Source: Archaeoglobus sp. (lineage in GTDB: Archaea; Halobacteriota; Archaeoglobi; Archaeoglobales; Archaeoglobaceae). From it: a stretch of 17,226 nucleotides of DNA. The notes under the pieces are model-generated. The model worked only from the letters and a program-made list of their open reading frames with translations, made no database searches and was not told the origin of the DNA. The position numbers were made by a program, and so were the translations under genes. The stretch lies in the NCBI GenBank assembly GCA_003978865.1, contig QNXS01000017.1, positions 1-17,226 of the forward strand, read 5' to 3'. How positions within the stretch are numbered: position 1 is the stretch's first letter; each line of letters begins with the position of its first letter. This document shows, piece after piece, positions 6,183 through 13,581 of this stretch.

Positions 6183-7853
6183 ATGAGAGCTGCAGATGCT
6201 ATCGTCAAAGCTCTGGAGTATGAAGGCGTTGAACATATATTCGGGATACCGGGCGGTGCAATAATAGAAGTGTACGACGCCCTTTACGACTCCAGTATAG
6301 AACATATATTAACAAGGCACGAACAGGCAGCCGTTCACGCAGCGGATGGATATGCAAGAGCTAAAGGAAAAACAGGTGTCGCCTTTGCAACTTCAGGACC
6401 GGGAGCAACGAATACAGTAACAGGTATAGCTACAGCATACATGGACTCTTCACCTCTCGTTGTAATGACAGGTCAGGTTCCGAGGGCGATGATAGGCAAT
6501 GATGCGTTTCAGGAAGCAGACACAACGGGAATAACCATGCCAATAACAAAACATAACTACTTGGCAACTGAGCCCAATGAAGTATTAAAAATAATCAGAG
6601 AAGCTTTTCACATTGCATCAACCGGAAGACCCGGTCCGGTACTGATAGATCTGCCAAAAGATGTTACAATTGCTGATGTGGATTTTGAATATCCGCCAAA
6701 AATAGAGTTGCCCGGCTACAAACCAAAATTAAAGGGTCATCCAAAGCAAATAAAAAAGGCTGCCGAAATTATAATGAAAAGCGAAAGACCCGTTATACTT
6801 GCTGGAGGAGGAGTTATACTATCCAATGCCAGTAACGAGCTTAGAAAGTTTGCAGAAACAATTCCAGCTTTTGTTGTAACAACTCTGATGGGAAAAGGCG
6901 CAATGCCAGAGACACATCCACTGTGTCTTGGATTCATAGGGATGCACGGTTCAAAGTATGCTAACTATACCGTTATGGAAGCAGATGTGCTGATAGCAGT
7001 TGGATGCAGATTCAGCGACAGAACTACCGGTAAAGTCTCGGAGTTCGCTCCTGATGCAAAGATAATACACATAGATGTTGACGCTGCTGAAATTGGAAAG
7101 AACATTAGAGTTGATGTACCGATAGTCGGAGATGCAAAACTTGTCCTTTCCGAGTTAACGAAATTCGTGGAGTACAAGCAAAGAAGAGAATGGGAAAAGA
7201 AGGTTAATGGATGGAGAGAAAAATATCCATTGAGATACAAACAGGATGATAAAACAATTAAACCCCAGTATGTGATAGAAAAAGTGTATGAGTTAAAGCC
7301 AGATGCAATAGTTGCCACAGAAGTCGGTCAAAATCAAATGTGGGCTGCACAGTATTTCAAAGTTGAGAAGCCGAGACAGTTTATATCAAGTGGTGGACTT
7401 GGAACAATGGGTTTTGGCTTTCCAGCAGCTATGGGTGCGCAGGTAGCCTTTCCGGATAAAACAGTTGTTGATATAGCTGGGGATGGAAGTTTTATGATGA
7501 ACATTCAGGAACTGGCAACCTGCGTTGATTACAGAATACCGGTAAAAGTTTGCATTCTTAACAACATGTTTCTTGGGATGGTTAGGCAGTGGCAGGAGCT
7601 GTTCTACGATGAGCGCTACTCCGAAACCTGTCTCAGGTGCAAGGAAATGAGTTTTGAAAAGATAGCAGAAGGGTTTGGAGCTGTGGGAATGACAGTTGAA
7701 AAACCATCGGATGTTGAGGATGCACTGAAGCAGGCATTTGAAATAGATGATGTGCCAGTTGTTATAGATTTCAGAGTTGAGAGGCTCGAAAACGTTTATC
7801 CGATGGTTCCTGCTGGAGCCTCGCTCAGGGAGATAATTGATGAGGAATACTGA
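6183..7853 (+). CDS. ilvB: acetolactate synthase large subunit
   Basis: This is the ThDP-dependent catalytic subunit of acetohydroxyacid synthase. It condenses two pyruvates, or pyruvate and 2-ketobutyrate, in the first common step of valine, leucine and isoleucine synthesis. Seen in the 556-aa product: HIFGIPGG and RHEQAAVHAADGYARA with the catalytic Glu47, ATSGPGATN, FQEAD, a central domain with LMGKGAMPETHPL, and the ThDP motif starting GDGSFMM at 433 and ending ILNN near 461. ATG 6183 is chosen because AAGGTGG lies 4 nt upstream; the in-frame ATA/TTG-type codons upstream of it fall inside the leader ORF. ilvN starts 10 bp downstream. Expression is probably controlled by the leader region 6086-6163. 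Confidence 0.96.
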   Translation: MRAADAIVKALEYEGVEHIFGIPGGAIIEVYDALYDSSIEHILTRHEQAAVHAADGYARAKGKTGVAFATSGPGATNTVTGIATAYMDSSPLVVMTGQVPRAMIGNDAFQEADTTGITMPITKHNYLATEPNEVLKIIREAFHIASTGRPGPVLIDLPKDVTIADVDFEYPPKIELPGYKPKLKGHPKQIKKAAEIIMKSERPVILAGGGVILSNASNELRKFAETIPAFVVTTLMGKGAMPETHPLCLGFIGMHGSKYANYTVMEADVLIAVGCRFSDRTTGKVSEFAPDAKIIHIDVDAAEIGKNIRVDVPIVGDAKLVLSELTKFVEYKQRREWEKKVNGWREKYPLRYKQDDKTIKPQYVIEKVYELKPDAIVATEVGQNQMWAAQYFKVEKPRQFISSGGLGTMGFGFPAAMGAQVAFPDKTVVDIAGDGSFMMNIQELATCVDYRIPVKVCILNNMFLGMVRQWQELFYDERYSETCLRCKEMSFEKIAEGFGAVGMTVEKPSDVEDALKQAFEIDDVPVVIDFRVERLENVYPMVPAGASLREIIDEEY

Positions 7854-7863
7854 GGTGGAGTTT

Positions 7864-8361
7864 ATGAGACACATAATAGCAGCTCTGGTTGAAAATAAAC
7901 CGGGTGTTCTCGCAAGGGTTTCCTCTCTTTTCAGAAGGAGGGGTTTCAATATAGACAGTCTTGCGGTTGGAACTACGGAGAGAGAAGACATATCAAGAAT
8001 GACAATAGTTGTAAGGGGGGATGACAGAACAGTTGAACAGGTAATAAAACAGCTCAACAAACTCGTGGAAGTAGTTAAAGTAAGTGATTTAAGCGAGAAC
8101 AGTGTAAACAGAATTCTCGCTCTTATTAAAGTTGCCGTAAATTCGGAGAACAGGGGCGAGATAGTTCAGATAGCAAATATATTTAGAGCGAGAATTGTTG
8201 ATGTTGCCAGAGACAGCATGATAATAGAAATAACAGGAGATGAGGCAAAAATAGATGCCTTCACGAACTTAATGAGGGCTTACGGTATCAAAGAGTTTGT
8301 TAAAACAGGTGTAGTTTCAATGGCAAGGGGGAGTAAAATAGTTGAAGTAAGCTCCCATTAA
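7864..8361 (+). CDS. ilvN: acetolactate synthase small (regulatory) subunit
   Basis: This 165-aa regulatory subunit stimulates IlvB and confers feedback inhibition by branched-chain amino acids, typically valine. Residues about 3-76 form an ACT domain (IIAALVENKPGVLARVSSLFRRRGFNIDSLAVG), and residues about 80-165 form the small-subunit C-terminal domain (RGEIVQIANIFRARIVDV, MIIEITGDEAKIDAF, VSMARG). ATG 7864 follows GAGGTGGAG (7852-7860), which overlaps the ilvB stop region. The in-frame start candidate at 7837 lies inside ilvB and is less likely. The gene is co-transcribed with ilvB. Confidence 0.95.
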   Translation: MRHIIAALVENKPGVLARVSSLFRRRGFNIDSLAVGTTEREDISRMTIVVRGDDRTVEQVIKQLNKLVEVVKVSDLSENSVNRILALIKVAVNSENRGEIVQIANIFRARIVDVARDSMIIEITGDEAKIDAFTNLMRAYGIKEFVKTGVVSMARGSKIVEVSSH

Positions 8362-8375
8362 TTTTTAAAATTTTT
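8362..8375 (+). terminator. T-tract terminator after ilvN
   Basis: T5-A4-T5 begins immediately after the ilvN stop codon and is followed by further AT-rich sequence. This ends the ilvBN unit before purM. Confidence 0.5.
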
Positions 8376-8432
8376 ATATAATCTTTGACGTTTTGTGAGT
8401 ATTAAAAAGTTGTTCGTTCAGACTGGAAAATG

Positions 8433-8441
8433 CTAAATTAA
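8433..8441 (+). promoter_or_regulatory. TATA element of purM
   Basis: CTAAATTAA, preceded by GGAAAATG, is centred about 25 bp before ATG 8462. With no Shine-Dalgarno this implies a leaderless purM transcript. Confidence 0.45.
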
Positions 8442-8461
8442 TTCCACCTGTTAGAATTTGC

Positions 8462-9466
8462 ATGAGGTACGCTGATGCTGGTGTAGATATAAAAGAGGAG
8501 GAAAAAGCTGTAAGAGCCCTTACTTCGGTTGTAAAGTATGTCAGGAGAGGAATTGGAGAACCTGTTTTGACTGGTCACTATGCAAGTGCAGTAACTTTAC
8601 TTCCAATATGTGATCTCCTCGTGACAATAACAACTGATGGTGTTGGAAGCAAGATACTTGTAGCCGAGAAAATGAACAGGTTTGACACGGTAGGTATTGA
8701 CTGCGTGGCTATGAATGTAAATGACTTAATTGCCGTTGGTTCTGAGCCGGTGGCAATGGTGGATTACATAGCAATCGAGAAACCAAATAAAGAAATAATG
8801 GCTGAAATTGCAAAGGGACTTGAAGAAGGGTGCAAAATTGCTAACATAACACTTGTTGGAGGTGAGACCGCAACTTTACCTGACATTGTCAGAGGTTTTG
8901 ACTTGGCTGGAACAGCCATAGGTATCGCCAAAAAAGACAGTATTATAACTGGAGAAAAAATACAGCCGGGAGATGTAATTTTTGGTATCCCGAGTAGTGG
9001 AATTCACAGTAATGGCCTGACACTTGTAAGAAAGGTTCTTGAAAATGCAGGAATAGAGTATGGGGAAGAATTTAGCAGAGGAGTAAGTTACGGGGAAGAA
9101 ATACTAAAACCTACAAGAATATATATTGATGTTTTGAACGTTTTGAAGGATTTTGAAGTAAAAGGTATGGTGCATATAACCGGAGGGGGACTACTAAACT
9201 TCCTCAGACTGAAAAAGCTGAAATATCTGATAGATAATCCCTTAAAGCCTCAAAAAATATTCAGAGTTATACAGGAACTTGGAAATGTTGAGGAAGACGA
9301 AATGTACAGAACATTCAACATGGGTATGGGATTTGCTCTTGTAATGGATAAGTACGAGGGGAAAAAACTGGAGAAAAGTGGATTTTTGGATGGTAGAATA
9401 GTGGGTAGAGTTGAGGAAGGAGAGGGTGTTTATGTCAAAGACCTGAAAATAAGCAGAAATCTGTAA
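8462..9466 (+). CDS. purM: phosphoribosylformylglycinamidine cyclo-ligase (AIR synthase)
   Basis: PurM closes the imidazole ring: FGAM plus ATP gives aminoimidazole ribotide, the fifth step of purine synthesis. The 334-aa length is typical. Seen: YADAGVDI at the N-terminus, TTDGVGSKI, GIDCVAMNVNDLIAVGSEP, LVGGETATLPDI, FDLAGTAIG, GIPSSGIHSNGLTLVRKV, LKPTRIYIDVL, MVHITGGGLLN and FNMGMGFALV, the conserved PurM series. HypE, SelD and ThiL share the fold, but the YADAGVDI and HITGGG motifs point to PurM. It is a single-gene unit with its own TATA element, followed by a convergent gene. Confidence 0.95.
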   Translation: MRYADAGVDIKEEEKAVRALTSVVKYVRRGIGEPVLTGHYASAVTLLPICDLLVTITTDGVGSKILVAEKMNRFDTVGIDCVAMNVNDLIAVGSEPVAMVDYIAIEKPNKEIMAEIAKGLEEGCKIANITLVGGETATLPDIVRGFDLAGTAIGIAKKDSIITGEKIQPGDVIFGIPSSGIHSNGLTLVRKVLENAGIEYGEEFSRGVSYGEEILKPTRIYIDVLNVLKDFEVKGMVHITGGGLLNFLRLKKLKYLIDNPLKPQKIFRVIQELGNVEEDEMYRTFNMGMGFALVMDKYEGKKLEKSGFLDGRIVGRVEEGEGVYVKDLKISRNL

Positions 9467-9488
9467 GATTCTTTTCATCATTTTTGGT

Positions 9489-9506
9489 AACAGATAGCAT
9501 TCTGTT
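9489..9506. terminator. short hairpin between convergent genes
   Basis: AACAGA (9489-9494) and TCTGTT (9501-9506) form a 6-bp stem with a 6-nt loop in the 63-bp gap between purM and the FrhB-family gene. It has no clean T tract, so a role as terminator is uncertain. Confidence 0.25.
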
Positions 9507-9529
9507 GATTTCTGTTGGAAACAATCGTT

Positions 9530-10528
9530 CTACTTTACCGGGTGTATTTTAACTTTGAAGTTTGCAAGCTTCTCCACAACATCAAGATCTACATCTCCAA
9601 ATTCTGCATTCAGTGACTTTACAGTACTTAGAAATTCGGGGTTTCTTACTATAACTGTAGAAAATCCATCTGGAGAACCAACACTGCCAACACTAACATC
9701 ACTTTGAACAGACGTGAAATCCTGACAGACCTTGCATCCTGATGGAACTATATTGTTTAGATCTTTAACAGGAAAACTAATATCCGATGGATATATAATG
9801 AATTTTCCCTTCTTTATATCCATTTTCTCAATAGAAGTAACATCTATATCTCTTTTTTGCAGGAATTCCATTAGCTGGGGGTAGTAGAAGTTCTCCATAC
9901 AAAAGAGTCCGATTACAAACCTTATTTTTCTTGCAAACTTACCCATCTCTGATTGAAGCTTTCTAACAGCTGAAACCACGCATGGAGTCCCCACTACAGC
10001 AATTCTTTCATTACCTTTTCCCCTTAAACCTTTCAGGGCTGAAAGCGGAAAAGCGTGACTGTACTTGGTACCGGAAGCGTTTATGACTTCTTCAACACTA
10101 CTTGCAAGAAAAGCTATTGGTCTCCAATTTTCGTCTTTTGTAACAACAAGTGCGAAATCAATCATATCCCTTTCCATTGCCGAAACCAATATTTCGGTAA
10201 CAGCTCCACCATCCTGACCGGAAAACCTCTTTGATTTAACAGCCAATGCTTCGATGTAGTTTCCCAGTCCATTAAGTGGAACGTAGTCCCATCTCGGACA
10301 GACCCTCACGCAAAAACCGCAATCCGTGCAATTGTTTTCCCACTCAGGAAAGTATGGGGGAGAAGAATAACTTGTTATACTTATACCTTTCACAGGACAT
10401 GCTGCCACACAAGCAGCACAGTTACAGCAGATACTTTCCATTACCACTTTCCGTAAATTTTCGAAATACTTGCCCGGTAATTTTTTTGGGGGTTTACTAC
10501 CTTTGCCTCTGCCCATTTTTTTTCCCAT
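9530..10528 (-). CDS. FrhB/FdhB-family iron-sulfur flavoprotein (coenzyme F420 hydrogenase/dehydrogenase beta-like)
   Basis: Proteins of this family carry FAD and [4Fe-4S] clusters and pass electrons to or from coenzyme F420 or similar acceptors. Seen in the 332-aa form: a basic glycine-rich N-terminus, a first ferredoxin motif with Cys34, 37, 40 and 44, a second with Cys67, 70, 73 and 77, then QDGGAVTEILV, a conserved VVGTPCVVSAVRK, IGLFCMENF, and SGCKVCQDFTSVQSDVSVGSVG. No hydrogenase subunits lie nearby, so the partner is unknown. ATG 10528 is chosen because AGGAGGT is positioned 6 nt upstream. A GTG at 10570 (346 aa) is the alternative: a TATA element lies about 24 bp before it, so it could be a leaderless start. 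It lies downstream of, and on the same strand as, the radical SAM gene. Confidence 0.85.
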   Translation of the reverse strand: MGKKMGRGKGSKPPKKLPGKYFENLRKVVMESICCNCAACVAACPVKGISITSYSSPPYFPEWENNCTDCGFCVRVCPRWDYVPLNGLGNYIEALAVKSKRFSGQDGGAVTEILVSAMERDMIDFALVVTKDENWRPIAFLASSVEEVINASGTKYSHAFPLSALKGLRGKGNERIAVVGTPCVVSAVRKLQSEMGKFARKIRFVIGLFCMENFYYPQLMEFLQKRDIDVTSIEKMDIKKGKFIIYPSDISFPVKDLNNIVPSGCKVCQDFTSVQSDVSVGSVGSPDGFSTVIVRNPEFLSTVKSLNAEFGDVDLDVVEKLANFKVKIHPVK

Positions 10529-10590
10529 GCCTTTACCTCCTCTACCTCTTCTGCCTTTTCCCCATCTCACATTTTTTTGCTTGCATCAGG

Positions 10591-10598
10591 ATATATAA
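10591..10598 (-). promoter_or_regulatory. TATA element of the FrhB-family gene
   Basis: On the minus strand the element reads TTATATAT within CATTATATATCC. It predicts transcription start near 10568-10570, at the alternative GTG start. This means the gene need not be read only from the upstream radical SAM gene. Confidence 0.5.
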
Positions 10599-10652
10599 TG
10601 ATTTTTCAAAATGTTTTGGATTCTTAACACCTCAACATTAATGCCTCAACTT

Positions 10653-11816
10653 TCACTTGACTTCCTCACCCAAGTATATCCCATCGTGTGTCCTCGTTAT
10701 CACAAAGCTGACGTACTCTCCGACCCTCTTTTTAGTTCTAATGGTAACAGTTCTGCCTCTAATCACAGCAATTCCCTCATTCCTCATTCTACCGGGGATA
10801 ACAACTCTTGCTCTGAACTTTTCACCCTTCTTTATCGGTGAAGGGTACTTCTTCCTCTTTTCTATGCCAAAATCCTCCGGTTTTAAAATTAGCTTTACTT
10901 CATACTCTTTTTCTAACTCTCTCAATTTTGAGTAAAACTGATGGAAACTCATGGGTTTGGTTCTGACCTTCCTGCCGTATTTATATGGTATGTATTTCTG
11001 AATTCCGAGAGGTGGCCACTTCTTTCCAGCTCCAATTTCCAAGGCAAATTTCACAATTTTCTCGATGTCTTTATCGTTATAACCCGGAACCCATACGGGA
11101 GCAATAAGCAAATCGATCTTACTTTCTGCAATTATTCTGGCGTTGTCGAGTATTCTGTTAAGCGGATACTTCACACCAGCAAGGAAGCTTGCAGTTTTTC
11201 TATCCATAGAGCTTAGAGAAAGGTTTATTCTGTCGATATAATTTTCGAGCATTTCTATTTTTTCTTCGTTGAGTAGAGAACCGTTGGTTTGCATTGAAAT
11301 TACCTTAACTTCTTTTATTCTTCTCACTTCCTCGAGAAGTTCTTCCATGTATGGATAAAGTGTTGGTTCTCCCTGTCCGTCTATGTGGACTTCAATACCG
11401 TCTCCCTTAAACTCAGCAAGCTTTCTAACCCACTCTGCAAGGTAAGTGGGTTCGACAACGTAATCTGTAACTCTACTTTTACTGCACCTACCTTCATCGA
11501 CACTGCAGAAGGCGCAACAGAAGTTGCATCCGGTAACTCCCCTTACCTGCAGAAGATTAGTTCCCCTGTCTATCACTCCAAAAGCCGGATTTCCAAGAAG
11601 AGGTATCCCGCTCTCTCTTGTTATTATCTCAAGATTTCTCTTTGTAATGTGACTCAATACTCTTCTTGGTTCACCCATTGAGACTATGTACTCAACATTG
11701 TACTTTCTTTCGAGTCTTCTGAAATATTTAAATGGTATTCTAACTTCTATAAAATTTTTAATTATGAAAACTTTTTCATTCGTATTTTTATCAAAGTAAT
11801 CTCTCAGCAAGCACAC
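10653..11816 (-). CDS. archaeal radical SAM protein with C-terminal TRAM domain
   Basis: Radical SAM enzymes cleave S-adenosylmethionine at a [4Fe-4S] cluster to start radical chemistry. In the 387-aa product the cluster motif C-X3-C-X2-C is at Cys97, 101 and 104. The SAM-binding GEP-type motif reads GQGEPTLYP (147-155), followed by SMQTNGSLL (174-182) and LSLSSMD. Residues about 325-385 (GEKFRARVVIPGRM, EGIAVIRGRTVTI, GEYVSFVITRTHDG) look like a TRAM RNA-binding domain, suggesting a tRNA- or rRNA-modifying role. The substrate is unknown. It lacks the MiaB-type N-terminal cysteine domain. The start is uncertain: GTG 11816 has no Shine-Dalgarno, and no good downstream ATG exists before the conserved region. 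Confidence 0.85.
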   Translation of the reverse strand: MCLLRDYFDKNTNEKVFIIKNFIEVRIPFKYFRRLERKYNVEYIVSMGEPRRVLSHITKRNLEIITRESGIPLLGNPAFGVIDRGTNLLQVRGVTGCNFCCAFCSVDEGRCSKSRVTDYVVEPTYLAEWVRKLAEFKGDGIEVHIDGQGEPTLYPYMEELLEEVRRIKEVKVISMQTNGSLLNEEKIEMLENYIDRINLSLSSMDRKTASFLAGVKYPLNRILDNARIIAESKIDLLIAPVWVPGYNDKDIEKIVKFALEIGAGKKWPPLGIQKYIPYKYGRKVRTKPMSFHQFYSKLRELEKEYEVKLILKPEDFGIEKRKKYPSPIKKGEKFRARVVIPGRMRNEGIAVIRGRTVTIRTKKRVGEYVSFVITRTHDGIYLGEEVK

Positions 11817-12061
11817 GTTGATGGTTGAACAAAATTCTATTTCTTGTTGTCGCTACTCTGTGAAGTACATCAAAAACTGTCAGTATAGCATTACAATTCA
11901 GAGTGTCTAAATACAAAACCGACAGCAAACGTTCTCACTAAAACCTACGTATGCTTTAAGATGTTGGAATACAAGTGGGGAAAAACATGATAGAAAACAT
12001 GATAAATATTCCACAAGTAAATTTAGAATTCTTAACTGAATTTTTGAGATTCTGGAGTTCT
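11817..12061. other. AT-rich intergenic region between divergent genes
   Basis: The gap between the radical SAM gene and the PRK operon holds a tandem repeat of AAAACATGATA (11982-11992 and 11994-12004) and a 41-codon ORF (11987-12112) of doubtful coding status. I see no RNA gene here. Confidence 0.4.
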
Positions 12062-12070
12062 AATTTAAAA
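12062..12070 (+). promoter_or_regulatory. TATA element of the PRK-ferredoxin-AOR operon
   Basis: AATTTAAAA is centred about 28 bp before ATG 12094. There is no Shine-Dalgarno, so the operon transcript is probably leaderless. Confidence 0.5.
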
Positions 12071-12093
12071 TCTAAAGCAAATTATCCACCAAA

Positions 12094-13137
12094 ATGTATT
12101 TTAATAACTTGATTCATAGTAATCACTATAACGTTGAAGAATTATCGGTGTTTGCTATGACAATAATAGACAAGCTAAAAAGTAGCGGGAGGACTTTCAT
12201 TGTTGGAATTGCCGGAGACAGTGGTTCTGGAAAAACTACATTTGCAAATGCAATAAGAAGCCTTCTTGGTGGAGATATAGTTTCCAGCATAACACTGGAT
12301 GACTACCACATATACGACAGAAGTACAAGAAGAAAGCTTGGAATAACACCACTCCATCCCGAAGCTAATAATTTAAATCTGATAAAAACACATTTAATGT
12401 TACTCAAAAAGGGAGAAACTATACGAAAACCTACTTACAATCATAACACTGGAACTTTCGGAGAATGGGTTGACTTCGAACCAACACCAATAATTATAGT
12501 AGAGGGATTACACACACTGTACGATGGACTCAGAAATTATCTTGATTTTAAGATATTCGTTGATCCCGCAAGGTACGTTAAGAGGAAGTGGAAAATAAAC
12601 AGAGATGTAGTAGAAAGAGGCTATAAAAGAGAGGAAGTTTTGGATGAAATAATCAAGAGAGAGAGCGACTACAAAAGATACATAGATTTTCAGAAGATAT
12701 ACGCTGATGTTGTAATAAAAATATTCCCCACAGATTTACAGAGCTCTGAAAGAATAACTTACTTTACTGATAGAGCAGACTTGTATAAGGTTAGGTTAAT
12801 ACTGCGAAACCTCAAGAATTTACCGGCAGAACCGATAAAGCTGAATATAGACCTATCAGACTTCGTTAAAGCAAGTGAAAAGGATTTTGCTCTCAGTTTC
12901 TTTACCGATTACTATTATGAGAAAAAGTCAAGTTTTATAGAAATAGATGGCATGATGAACGTTGAGCTTTTCTCGTCTCTACTTGGAGCTATTAAAAAAG
13001 AGGCTGGAGGAAATGCATGGGATCTTGGAAAGTACGTTAATGCAATAGAAGTAGCGAAACTTCTTGTATGCTGGAGATTTCTTGAAATGATTAAGTACGA
13101 GCTCTCTATGATTGAAAGTATGGAGGAGGTAGGATGA
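12094..13137 (+). CDS. prk: phosphoribulokinase (archaeal type)
   Basis: PRK phosphorylates ribulose 5-phosphate to ribulose 1,5-bisphosphate, the RuBisCO substrate. Archaeal PRK serves the reductive hexulose-phosphate pathway described in some methanogens. Seen in the 347 aa: Walker A GDSGSGKT (41-48), DDYHIYDR (69-76), GITPLHPEANNLNL, KPTYNH (112-117), IVEGLH (135-140), then WKINRDVVERG and YIDFQKIYADVVIKIFPT. Compared with Rhodobacter PRK residues recalled from the literature (D42, H45, R49, K165, R168, D169, R173), the spacing matches D69, H72, R76, K167, R170, D171 and R175, so it looks like an active PRK rather than a uridine kinase. The start at ATG 12094 fits a leaderless transcript; ATG 12157 is a shorter alternative. 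Its stop overlaps the ferredoxin ATG. No RuBisCO gene lies in the window. Confidence 0.85.
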   Translation: MYFNNLIHSNHYNVEELSVFAMTIIDKLKSSGRTFIVGIAGDSGSGKTTFANAIRSLLGGDIVSSITLDDYHIYDRSTRRKLGITPLHPEANNLNLIKTHLMLLKKGETIRKPTYNHNTGTFGEWVDFEPTPIIIVEGLHTLYDGLRNYLDFKIFVDPARYVKRKWKINRDVVERGYKREEVLDEIIKRESDYKRYIDFQKIYADVVIKIFPTDLQSSERITYFTDRADLYKVRLILRNLKNLPAEPIKLNIDLSDFVKASEKDFALSFFTDYYYEKKSSFIEIDGMMNVELFSSLLGAIKKEAGGNAWDLGKYVNAIEVAKLLVCWRFLEMIKYELSMIESMEEVG

Positions 13138-13568
13138 CTAAAATTAAGAGGCTTGTAATAAAGGATATAGAAAAATGTGTTGGTTGTGGAATGTGCATGT
13201 ATGCGTGTTCAAGGAGAAAAGGTGAAGCTGGAATAGACGGCTCCGGAATTTTAGCAGTTAGCCTCAGTGGGTTTGAACGGGGTGCAACCGTAATTTTTTG
13301 CAGAGCGTGCACTGAACCGCCGTGTGCTCAAGTCTGTCCAACTGGAGCAATGAGGGCAAGAGAGGGAGGAGGGGTAATTTATCATGAAACAGAGTGCATA
13401 GGATGTGGAAACTGTATAGAAGCCTGCACAATAAATGCAATCTTCAGAAGAAGTAACGGGAAACCGGCAGTGTGCGTTCACTGTGGATACTGTGCTAACT
13501 ACTGTCCGCATGGCGTTTTGGCATACGAGGAAATAGAACCGGAGGAATTTAGCAGAGTTGTAGTTTGA
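13134..13568 (+). CDS. four-cluster [4Fe-4S] ferredoxin, AOR electron-transfer subunit
   Basis: This 144-aa protein has exactly 16 cysteines in four groups: 15/18/21/25, 56/59/64/68, 88/91/94/98 and 114/117/120/124. The layout follows HycB/DmsB-type proteins and the small subunit that accompanies some aldehyde:ferredoxin oxidoreductases. There is no signal or Tat sequence, so it is cytoplasmic. The ATG overlaps the PRK stop (ATGA), and GGAGGAGGT (13122-13130) sits 3 nt upstream. The AOR gene begins 13 bp after its stop. The role as electron acceptor or conduit for the AOR enzyme is inferred from context and is well precedented. Confidence 0.9.
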   Translation: MTKIKRLVIKDIEKCVGCGMCMYACSRRKGEAGIDGSGILAVSLSGFERGATVIFCRACTEPPCAQVCPTGAMRAREGGGVIYHETECIGCGNCIEACTINAIFRRSNGKPAVCVHCGYCANYCPHGVLAYEEIEPEEFSRVVV

Positions 13569-13581
13569 AGGAGGTGATTCC

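Noticed and set aside
8462..9466. HypE, SelD or ThiL instead of PurM
   Set aside because: They share the fold, but the motifs YADAGVDI, GGETATLPDI and HITGGGL and the length are those of PurM. No hydrogenase maturation or thiamine genes are nearby.
11987..12112. 41-codon ORF as a real small protein
   Set aside because: It contains the prk TATA element, overlaps the prk start and has no convincing ribosome binding site; kept only as a low-interest observation.
12094..13137. Uridine kinase assignment
   Set aside because: The spacing of DDYH-X3-R and K-X2-RD-X3-R and the TPLHPEANN and KPTYNH segments match phosphoribulokinase.
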